Source: a virus. Taken from it: a DNA stretch of 38,493 nt. The notes below the pieces were generated by a model. The model made no database searches and was not told the origin of the DNA. It worked only from the letters and a program-made list of their open reading frames with translations. Of the stretch, positions 29,795 through 36,765 are shown piece after piece. Every line of letters starts with the position of its first letter. Position 1 is the stretch's first letter. The position numbers were made by a program, and so were the translations under genes. The stretch is from positions 1 to 38,493 of the IMG/VR virus record IMGVR_UViG_3300042450_000471. One strand, 5' to 3'.

Positions 29795-31705
29795 ATGGCA
29801 CTCTCAATTGAGGAGGTAAATAAGATAGTCAGAAAGTTTGCCCATAAACACAAGGCATTCGACAATGACAAGTCAAGGTCTGCAATCAATCCTATATCAA
29901 AACGTAGGGTAGGTATGTACCAGTATCCTGAATATTGGGATGGTTACAATTTCTCTGCTATGATGTATGATAGTATCCTACCTCACGCAAGAGCAGATGT
30001 ATATCCTGAGCATTTACTTTCTGTAAGGTCACCAAATCAGACTGAGGCTCAATACCAATATATCAAGGCTAACTACAAGGCTACTACCCTTAGCATCTTT
30101 GAAGATTTCAAGGCTACAATATCAAGAGCATTTGCAGACCAAAATTGGTCAATCAATGTAAGACCTGAGATTGATGAACGATTTGGTGAAGATACCTTTA
30201 GTAGGTTTATCAATGAGGAGATTGAAAAGTTTGGTAGTGTAGAAACATTTGTCAAGACAATGCTACCTACTCTCAAGTTAATTGACCCTAATGGTATTAT
30301 TGCAATTGAGCCTGAAGACTTTGATATTGAAGATAATGATAATGGTGAAGAGGTATTGATGGGTAACAACCTTGTTAAGCCAATGCCTTCATATTATAAC
30401 TGCAAGAGAATTGTAGGGCAAGAGTATGGTAGATGGTACTTGGTTATAGATGAAGATAAGTCATATGTCAAAGTAGGTAGCAAGGTTGAAGAATCAGGAA
30501 TCATTCTTGAGTTATTTGATGATACCAACATATGGAGAATTGAGCAAGTTGGTAAGAAGTCTGACCTAACATTTGGTGAACCAGTAGTATACTTCCAGCA
30601 CGATTTAGGTTATGTACCTTGTCGTAAGTTGATGGGTACACCATTGCTGGTCAACAATGAATTAGTATTCCAATCTCCATTTATCACAGCAGTTCCACTA
30701 CTTGACCAAGTGGTACTTGATGAGAGTTACTTGCAGATGAGCAAGGCTACCTCTGCATTTCCATTTATGGTGGCACTTGGCGAGATATGTGAGTTCGTAG
30801 ATAGAGAGGGTAACAGATGCGACAATGGTCAGATATTTGACCCTATTGGTGGAGGTTATCGTACTTGTGGAAGTTGTAGTGGTGCTGGTGTAAAGAGCCG
30901 ATTCTCACCTACTGGTATGTTGCTTGTAAAGCCTAAGACATCAATGAGTGAAGGTGACTCAGGATTAACTGGTGACTATATGAAGTTTGTAAGTCCACCA
31001 ATGGATACCTTGACCTTTCTTAGAAATGAGATAAATACTCAGATGGATAAGTCAAGGAGTGTACTTCATCTACCATCAAGTGATGCATCAGGAACTATTG
31101 GTGAGGCATCAACTGCTACTGGTTCACTAAATAAGATGAGAGCATTGTATGCTTTTGTTAAGCCTATCTCTGACCAACTATTTGGTATGTATGAGTTCAT
31201 TCTTCAGACTATTGGTACAATGCGCTATGGTGAATACTTTGGTGGCATTACTCTTGTATATCCTACTTCATTTGATATCAGCACTCCATCAGATTACCTT
31301 GCAGTTATATCAGAGGGTATTGCTGCTGGTGTACCTCCAGCGGTGACCTATGCCAATGTGTATAATTATATCAAAGCAATCAACTATACTGACGATGAAA
31401 GTGCTGCTATGTATGAATTGATTATGAGTGCTGATGAACTTTTATTGATGGGTCAGGCTGATATAGTTGCAAGACTTGGATTGGGTACTATTGAGAAGTG
31501 GCAAGATGTCTTGCATCAATCAGCACCTCAACTTGTTATGGAATTGGTAAGGAACTTCATACCTAATGCAGACTATAATGGATTTCTTGACCAGCCAATG
31601 CAAGAGCAGATAGTTCAATTAAGAGAAGCAGCAGTTAGCAAAGTTCGTGAGGTACTTGACCCTATCCAATTAGCACAACAAAATCTATTGAGTGGCATCG
31701 TTTAG
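29795..31705 (+). CDS. Portal protein
   Basis: 636 residues. N-terminal part with GMYQYPEYWDGYNF and LLSVRSPNQTEAQYQY; middle SINVRPEIDERFG; helical stem and clip region; then VLHLPSSDASGTIGEASTA. A Cys insert (EICEFVDREGNRCDNG, YRTCGSCSGAG) probably binds zinc. Length and gene order (portal, Mu-F-like protein, scaffold, capsid) support the assignment. It forms the dodecameric ring for DNA packaging and tail attachment. 14-nt overlap with the next gene. Confidence 0.8.
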   Translation: MALSIEEVNKIVRKFAHKHKAFDNDKSRSAINPISKRRVGMYQYPEYWDGYNFSAMMYDSILPHARADVYPEHLLSVRSPNQTEAQYQYIKANYKATTLSIFEDFKATISRAFADQNWSINVRPEIDERFGEDTFSRFINEEIEKFGSVETFVKTMLPTLKLIDPNGIIAIEPEDFDIEDNDNGEEVLMGNNLVKPMPSYYNCKRIVGQEYGRWYLVIDEDKSYVKVGSKVEESGIILELFDDTNIWRIEQVGKKSDLTFGEPVVYFQHDLGYVPCRKLMGTPLLVNNELVFQSPFITAVPLLDQVVLDESYLQMSKATSAFPFMVALGEICEFVDREGNRCDNGQIFDPIGGGYRTCGSCSGAGVKSRFSPTGMLLVKPKTSMSEGDSGLTGDYMKFVSPPMDTLTFLRNEINTQMDKSRSVLHLPSSDASGTIGEASTATGSLNKMRALYAFVKPISDQLFGMYEFILQTIGTMRYGEYFGGITLVYPTSFDISTPSDYLAVISEGIAAGVPPAVTYANVYNYIKAINYTDDESAAMYELIMSADELLLMGQADIVARLGLGTIEKWQDVLHQSAPQLVMELVRNFIPNADYNGFLDQPMQEQIVQLREAAVSKVREVLDPIQLAQQNLLSGIV

Positions 31706-32636
31706 TGATTTAATTAAGGAGAAGATAAAACTCTTTGACTCCACACCTGATAGGATGGCTACTGCTACTGATAAGGTGCAGTTAAAGATATGGAAGGAAC
31801 TACTGCCAATTATCAATGAACTTGAGGTAAGTGCAAGTGGTAACATTATTCAAAGTGATAACAATGTTGCAAGGATTGGAATCATTGTAGATAAGTTGAA
31901 TGATGCACTTGGTGGTAAGGAGTATCAGAATGTCATTAAGACTTTCCTAAATTCAATTGATGAAGGTGTAGTATTGACTAATGAAGTTGCTCAAAAATTT
32001 GACCCAGCATTTGAGCCAACTGCTGCTCAGAATAAGTTACTACAAATATCTAAGACCAATGCCATTGATACATTCATTGGTAGTGGTTTAAAGAACAATG
32101 TTACTCAACCATTTGTTGAGCAGTTAGTGACAAACATATCTGCTCGTGCGCCACTCAAAGAAACCATCAATGCACTTGAAGGTGTTATACTTGGTACAGA
32201 GGCAAACGATGGTGCTTTATTAAGACACATCAAGACTACTGCATTGACTGCTCAGGCAGTAGCAGATAGGTCATATTCTGCTGCTATAAATGAAACCATA
32301 GGTGCTATCTACTTTGAATATCTTGGTGGTGAGATTCCAACTACAAGACCATTTTGTCAGCATCGTGAAGGTCAGGTATTCCATAGAGATGAGATAGAGA
32401 ATTGGGGCAGAGGAATTAATAGTGGTGGCATTAATGATATTGAAGATGGTACTTGGACTGGTCGCATAGATGGTACAGATTCTAAGTCAATATTCACATT
32501 TGTTGGTGGGTGGAATTGCAGACACTATCTTGTACCTATACTATCTGAAATGGTTGACCCATCAGTAAAGGCAAGAGCAAAGGCTGAAGGTTTTGATACT
32601 GGAGAAGAACCAACAAGAACAAGAGATACTGCTTAA
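31692..32636 (+). CDS. Minor head protein, phage Mu F / SPP1 gp7-like
   Basis: 314 residues. The helical N-terminal two thirds lead to a conserved C-terminal block: RPFCQHREGQVFHRDEI and GGWNCRHYLVPI, the Cys/His pattern of Mu F-like head morphogenesis proteins. It is probably packaged with the portal and acts in head assembly or DNA ejection. Directly follows the portal as in many phages. Confidence 0.82.
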   Translation: MASFSDLIKEKIKLFDSTPDRMATATDKVQLKIWKELLPIINELEVSASGNIIQSDNNVARIGIIVDKLNDALGGKEYQNVIKTFLNSIDEGVVLTNEVAQKFDPAFEPTAAQNKLLQISKTNAIDTFIGSGLKNNVTQPFVEQLVTNISARAPLKETINALEGVILGTEANDGALLRHIKTTALTAQAVADRSYSAAINETIGAIYFEYLGGEIPTTRPFCQHREGQVFHRDEIENWGRGINSGGINDIEDGTWTGRIDGTDSKSIFTFVGGWNCRHYLVPILSEMVDPSVKARAKAEGFDTGEEPTRTRDTA

Positions 32637-32670
32637 TATAACACAATCAAAAATTCATTATATTTACACA

Positions 32671-32901
32671 ATGAACATAATAGTAATGCCTGAAGGAGAG
32701 ATTAAGAAGGTCTCTAATATGGTTGCTGAACTACTTATACTTAATGGTGGTCGCAGAATTCAACTTAAACCAATTGAACTAAAATCAAATACAAATGAAG
32801 GAAGCAGAAGCATTGGAACTGGTGAAGTTCCTAAACTTAGAAAGCGCAGAATCTATAGAGGAGGCGAAAGAAAAATTTACTCAACAATGGATAAAGTCTG
32901 A
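32671..32901 (+). CDS. Possible small protein before the scaffold
   Basis: 76 residues from ATG 32671 (MNIIVMPEGEIKKVSNMVAE), the first ATG after TATATTTA (32659-32666) and a 4-nt gap, reminiscent of the nearly leaderless starts at 15813 and 17631. Residues 1-42 lie in otherwise empty sequence; the basic C-terminal half overlaps the scaffold gene by 107 nt. A short phage protein here is plausible; the C-terminal half may be fortuitous. Confidence 0.45.
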   Translation: MNIIVMPEGEIKKVSNMVAELLILNGGRRIQLKPIELKSNTNEGSRSIGTGEVPKLRKRRIYRGGERKIYSTMDKV

Positions 32902-33610
32902 AGAGTTATCTTCAAAGATTGGAAGAGTAACTGGTAGCATTACTAATGTTGCACGTAAGGCATTTGAGCCATTTGGCATTGTACTAACAGAAGATGATTT
33001 CAAAGATAAGAAGGTTGAGGAGGTACTTAGGAGTGCATCAGAGAGAGCCAAAGAATCATTTGAGGCACAACGTGAAGAGTGGGAGAAGAGAGCATCAGGC
33101 AATGGCTCTGAGACCTTAATCAAGGAGTGGGAGTCTAAGTACAAGTCACTTGAGAAGAAACATAATGATGTGGATTCTGCAAGGCAAGATGTAATGAATC
33201 AGTTCGAATCATATAAGACTAAAGTCAAAGAAGAGACTAAGGTGTCAACCATCAATAACATCTTTGAGAAAGAACTTACTGCTATCAAGATTGACCCATC
33301 TGTATCTGACATTACTCTTAGAGGGTTCAAATCAGTCATTGCAGAGAAGTATGTTATAGACCTTGAAGACGATGGTAATGCAATTGTGAAGGATAAGAAA
33401 AGTGGAGAGAGATTAAAATCAACTGCTAAGGCTGGTTCATTTTTAGGTATCAATGATGTCTTATTGAAGGAAGCAACTGATGCTGGAATCATACAAAAAA
33501 ATGTTCATCAAGGTAAAATTGTGAATCAAAAAGGTGCATATATTCCAGCACTTGAGACGGCACAAAACAACAAAACTAAATCAGTAAACCCACGTTTTTT
33601 GGGTATGTAA
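32795..33610 (+). CDS. Putative capsid scaffolding protein
   Basis: 271 residues, acidic/basic alternating and mainly coiled coil (about 70-160: SASERAKESFEAQREEWEKR, then SLEKKHNDVDSARQD). The C-terminal domain ends SVNPRFLGM. Placement just upstream of the capsid gene, composition and size match phage scaffolds that template procapsid assembly. No protease domain is visible. A terminator and promoter region separate it from the capsid gene. Confidence 0.7.
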   Translation: MKEAEALELVKFLNLESAESIEEAKEKFTQQWIKSEELSSKIGRVTGSITNVARKAFEPFGIVLTEDDFKDKKVEEVLRSASERAKESFEAQREEWEKRASGNGSETLIKEWESKYKSLEKKHNDVDSARQDVMNQFESYKTKVKEETKVSTINNIFEKELTAIKIDPSVSDITLRGFKSVIAEKYVIDLEDDGNAIVKDKKSGERLKSTAKAGSFLGINDVLLKEATDAGIIQKNVHQGKIVNQKGAYIPALETAQNNKTKSVNPRFLGM

Positions 33611-33684
33611 AAACACTATATTTGGGTGTTCATAGTGGTTTAGTTTTATGCGAAGTTTAACTAAATAATGTTTGATTAAGGAAA

Positions 33685-33711
33685 GGGTAGCAGAAATGTT
33701 ACCCTTTTTTT
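33685..33711 (+). terminator. Intrinsic terminator after the portal/scaffold operon
   Basis: GGGTAGC (33685-33691) pairs with GTTACCC (33698-33704), including one G-T, followed by seven T. Strong terminator shape; isolates the capsid gene. Confidence 0.8.
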
Positions 33712-33742
33712 GTGTTTGTAATAGATTGATTATCAGTCGAAA

Positions 33743-33768
33743 GCATTATCTTTTTAAAAAGGTATTGC
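33743..33768. repeat. 26-bp near-palindrome, copy 2
   Basis: Same 26 bases as 11753-11778, about 80 nt upstream of the expected -7 position in both cases. Confidence 0.7.
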
Positions 33769-33975
33769 AGTATCAAAAACTAATTTAGTGTCTTAAATCG
33801 CTTATTTGAGGCTTTAAAAACGATTTGATAAAAACAAATAATATCTAAAAATTTTTTGTAAATTAGCCACGCAAAAAGACAAAGTAGTCAGTCTTGACTC
33901 TAACAAGACACCAAAAAAGTAGGTCAAATACTCAACCTTTAATGAGTCAAAATCTAACTTTCTAAATCGACTAAA

Positions 33976-35019
33976 ATGTCAATTTCTCGTATACTTTCGG
34001 AATGCCCGAATATCCAAGCACCACTTGGTCAACTCTTCATTGAGGTTGGTCAACGTGAGTCATTACCTTTTCTTGAGTATCTTAACTCCCCTGAAAACGT
34101 AAAATTAATTCGTCAACAAGTTTCTGCTGGAAACGGAAAACTAAGAACCATTGAAGCACGATGGATTCAAAGATTACCTGAATCAGAAGTTATTGCTGCT
34201 GCTGATATCAGTAATTGTAGTGCTACTAATGTGTATGGTGATTCTACTGAGACTTACACCCTTGAGACCACAGATACATACCAAGCATCTCAGTTAATCT
34301 CAGGAGCAGATATTGCTCGTCATTGCCAAGAGAATAGTGTTTACTTCCTTGAGTCAGTAATGAGACTTATGGATGTAATTGACCGCAAGGTTGCATCAGT
34401 TGCTGCTGCACAAGCAGTTGCTGCTATTGGTTCTTGGGGTACAGATGTTGAAGACTTCTATGAAATGGATGGTGACTGCTTAGAGATTACCACTATCAAT
34501 GGTACTAATGAAGTTAACCCATTTGCTCTTGCTGATATCACTCAAGCTACTGCAATGGCTAACTACCCAGCAGCACCAATTGCTTTTGGTGGTGCAGCAA
34601 TGCAACGCTACGCAAATGCAGTTAAGGCTGGATGCTGCTCAACAAGTGGTATTGATTTATTAGCAATCTCTCAACAGAATGGTTTCGGTTTTGCTTACGA
34701 TTCTCGTGTAGCTGCTGCACAAACTGACCAAACTCACGCATTGGTAACTACTGCTGGAGCAATCCAATGGTTATCTTATAACCTTGCTGAGTGGAACTCA
34801 AACTTCACACCATCAGTAGGTGCTGGTTACTCACGTACAATTGCATTCACACCAGCTGGTGTACCAGTTGACCTTACCCTTAAAGATGATTGTGGTAACC
34901 TTTCAGTTATCGTAACTGCTACTGGTAAGATTGTTACTCTACCAACTGACATCTACGAGGCTGGAGATAAGTTTGCTGGTGTTAACTATGTGAATTGCGT
35001 TTCAATTGTAAACCCGTAG
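33976..35019 (+). CDS. Major capsid protein (frame-0 product)
   Basis: 347 residues. N-terminal ISRILSECPNIQAPLGQLF, then EARWIQRLPESEV, a helical segment (VIDRKVASVAAAQAV) and an Ala/Gly-rich body. It sits after the scaffold and has its own promoter, long leader and terminator, as expected for the most abundant protein. I assign it by position, size and composition. The last codons (AAC CCG TAG) form A AAC CCG followed by a stop and a hairpin, and the -1 frame continues for 26 codons, so a longer form is likely. Confidence 0.8.
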   Translation: MSISRILSECPNIQAPLGQLFIEVGQRESLPFLEYLNSPENVKLIRQQVSAGNGKLRTIEARWIQRLPESEVIAAADISNCSATNVYGDSTETYTLETTDTYQASQLISGADIARHCQENSVYFLESVMRLMDVIDRKVASVAAAQAVAAIGSWGTDVEDFYEMDGDCLEITTINGTNEVNPFALADITQATAMANYPAAPIAFGGAAMQRYANAVKAGCCSTSGIDLLAISQQNGFGFAYDSRVAAAQTDQTHALVTTAGAIQWLSYNLAEWNSNFTPSVGAGYSRTIAFTPAGVPVDLTLKDDCGNLSVIVTATGKIVTLPTDIYEAGDKFAGVNYVNCVSIVNP

Positions 35020-35067
35020 CAGACCCGCAATTTCTACTGAGTGAAAACTTAGATGAATTGCTGGGTC
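35010..35067 (+). promoter_or_regulatory. Candidate -1 frameshift signal at the capsid stop
   Basis: A AAC CCG (35010-35016) in slippery phase, the frame-0 TAG next, a 5-nt spacer, then an 11-bp stem (35022-35032 with 35056-35067, one bulged T) and a 23-nt loop. Confidence 0.55.
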
Positions 35068-35096
35068 AGAATGGTGACAATTTACTATCACAATAA
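35016..35096 (+). CDS. -1 frame C-terminal extension of the capsid protein
   Basis: The -1 frame reads 26 residues, VADPQFLLSENLDELLGQ and then NGDNLLSQ, before TAA. The piece FLL.E...ELL.QNGDNL resembles the C-terminal end of the tail protein at 25843 (FLLAEDGERLITEDGVNL), which supports real coding. Either programmed frameshifting makes a minor long capsid protein, or a recent indel truncated a normally longer one. Confidence 0.5.
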   Translation, partial: VADPQFLLSENLDELLGQNGDNLLSQ

Positions 35097-35101
35097 TTGA
35101 G

Positions 35102-35130
35102 GGGAAGGTTATTAATGCCTTCCCTTTTTT
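35102..35130 (+). terminator. Intrinsic terminator after the capsid gene
   Basis: GGGAAGG (35102-35108) pairs with CCTTCCC (35118-35124), followed by six T. 5 nt after the -1 frame stop, not the frame-0 stop, which also fits a longer coding region. Confidence 0.8.
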
Positions 35131-35152
35131 ATAACTTTACAAAAAACAAACT

Positions 35153-36166
35153 ATGTGCTTTGAAAAACTTGTAGGTTTGAAAGGCTGCTCAATCTCTGAA
35201 CCAACTACTGGTTTGTATATAGATGACTTGGGCATTAACACCTCTCTGTTAGGTCAATTAATCACAGACCAATATACAAGTGGTGTAGAACTATTTGAAG
35301 GCAAGAGAGCCTTTGCTTGGAGGAAATTGTCAAGTGATATTCTGACTCGTCTTCAAGCAACAATGAAAGCAGATACTATCATTGAAAATAAACGAATTGG
35401 TCAAGTATTAACTAATGCATCTAATGTTGACCTTGCACTTGGTGCTGGAAGATATGCTGGTATCAGAGTTAAGATAGACCCAAACAATACCTCATTCTTG
35501 AACTTCTATCTGAGTCAATTACAGATAGACATATATACAATGCAGACACCAGTAGAAATATTGGTCTTTGATATGTCAACCCTTAGATTAATTGATTCAT
35601 TCGATTATCAAAGTGAGGCAGTAGAAGAGTTCATTGGTAAGACTTTCAAGGCAAAGAGAAGGAAGTTAGATTTAGCATTCGTCTATGAGTCACTCTATGA
35701 CACCACCAAAATGATTACTAAGAAAGGTGCTTGTACAGATTGCGGAGGTAGACTTAAAGAAGCACACATATGTCCATTCGTAGATGCTATAGGAATCGAA
35801 CTAACTACTGATGGATTAAATGTTACTTCATCACTTTCTAAGAAGTATACTCAAGGTATGTCCTTTGTCTATAACGTAAATTGTGATAGAGAAAGTTGGT
35901 TGTGTTCTATTGGTGGTCTAATGGCTATGCCTTTAGCATATTCAACTGCAATTGAAATATATGATTATGCTCTTACAATTGCACCTAACAAGAGAGTGAA
36001 TACATCTGTATCAATTAATGTTGAAGGAATAACTCAAGCACGAGATATAGCTGCAACAAGATACAATGAAGAGTTAGGTGCAATGCTCACTAATATGAGA
36101 TTGCCTGACGATAGACATTGCTTTGACTGCAATAAGAATTACAAGTATGTAACTGCTCTACCCTGA
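35153..36166 (+). CDS. Head/neck structural protein (complete, allele B 3' part)
   Basis: 337 residues (MCFEKLVGLKGCSISEP...). The first 584 nt are unique in the window. The 3' part from 35836 is a diverged version of 100-463. Cys-rich C-terminal half (CTDCGGRLKEAHICPF, SWLCSIGG, HCFDCNKN). Follows the capsid gene; connector or capsid-associated role inferred. A TAACTTTA at 35132-35139 could be a weak -7 element. Lacks the ~11-residue insertion of allele A. Confidence 0.7.
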   Translation: MCFEKLVGLKGCSISEPTTGLYIDDLGINTSLLGQLITDQYTSGVELFEGKRAFAWRKLSSDILTRLQATMKADTIIENKRIGQVLTNASNVDLALGAGRYAGIRVKIDPNNTSFLNFYLSQLQIDIYTMQTPVEILVFDMSTLRLIDSFDYQSEAVEEFIGKTFKAKRRKLDLAFVYESLYDTTKMITKKGACTDCGGRLKEAHICPFVDAIGIELTTDGLNVTSSLSKKYTQGMSFVYNVNCDRESWLCSIGGLMAMPLAYSTAIEIYDYALTIAPNKRVNTSVSINVEGITQARDIAATRYNEELGAMLTNMRLPDDRHCFDCNKNYKYVTALP

Positions 36167-36765
36167 TGCCTACGATTAAGGAAATGAACGCACGTATGGA
36201 TGCACTCAATAAAGAATGGTTGACTAATTTTAAACCACTTTATCGTGCTGGTAATAACTTAAAGAGGGTAATGTTCAAACGTATATTTGGCAAAGGTAAT
36301 AGTGGTGGATATAATACTGCTATGCAAAGTTTACCAACATTTTCCTATTCAACAACACCTATCTATGTTGACCCTAAATCAGTAAGAAATGCACCAGCAT
36401 CATTCAAGTTTGGTAAATCAACTATTGATAGCAAAGGGAAAACTAAGAAAGGTAAACCAATTAAGTCATTATACTTTGCTGGTGGTTATGCTGAACTAAA
36501 GACTAAGACATCTGCTACTTTACCATTGCAATTAACTGGTAATTTAAAAGGTGGATTCTTACAATCAGAAGTAATTAAAGATGGTCTTTCAGTTAGTGTA
36601 ACATTGCCCGATTCAGAGGTAGATAAAGCAGAAGGGTTAGAGTTAGGTAATAGAAACTTTAAAGGGTATGGTATAATTTTCCAACCTACTGATATGGAAG
36701 AAGAAGAGTTCTTATTACTGCACGGGCAATATGTTGTTGATGTTATAAATGAACTATTGAAATGA
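36166..36765 (+). CDS. Putative neck / tail-completion protein (allele B)
   Basis: 199 residues, aligned end to end with the protein at 463-1062 without length change. Conserved blocks include VDPKSVRNAPASFKFGKST and LPLQLTGNLKGGF. Differences are concentrated at third codon positions and in the middle and near the C-terminus (VDKAEGLELGNRNFKG). Same TGATG start overlap. Function inferred from position, as for the other copy. Confidence 0.5.
   Translation: MPTIKEMNARMDALNKEWLTNFKPLYRAGNNLKRVMFKRIFGKGNSGGYNTAMQSLPTFSYSTTPIYVDPKSVRNAPASFKFGKSTIDSKGKTKKGKPIKSLYFAGGYAELKTKTSATLPLQLTGNLKGGFLQSEVIKDGLSVSVTLPDSEVDKAEGLELGNRNFKGYGIIFQPTDMEEEEFLLLHGQYVVDVINELLK

Larger units (their letters stand above)
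33611..33975 (+). promoter_or_regulatory. Capsid gene regulatory region
   Basis: 365 nt without a gene. It contains TATATTTG (33617-33624, a -7 match with poorly spaced TTTTTTG upstream), the terminator at 33685-33711, the dispersed repeat 33718-33866 with the 26-bp near-palindrome, a degenerate -7 (ATTTTTTG 33851-33858) and a ~110-nt leader with overlapping hairpins (33891-33950) up to the capsid ATG. Confidence 0.65.

Noticed and set aside
32671-32901. Reading the 32671 frame as the N-terminal part of the scaffold through a frameshift
   Set aside because: The scaffold has a good ATG at 32795 and no slippery heptamer was seen in the overlap.
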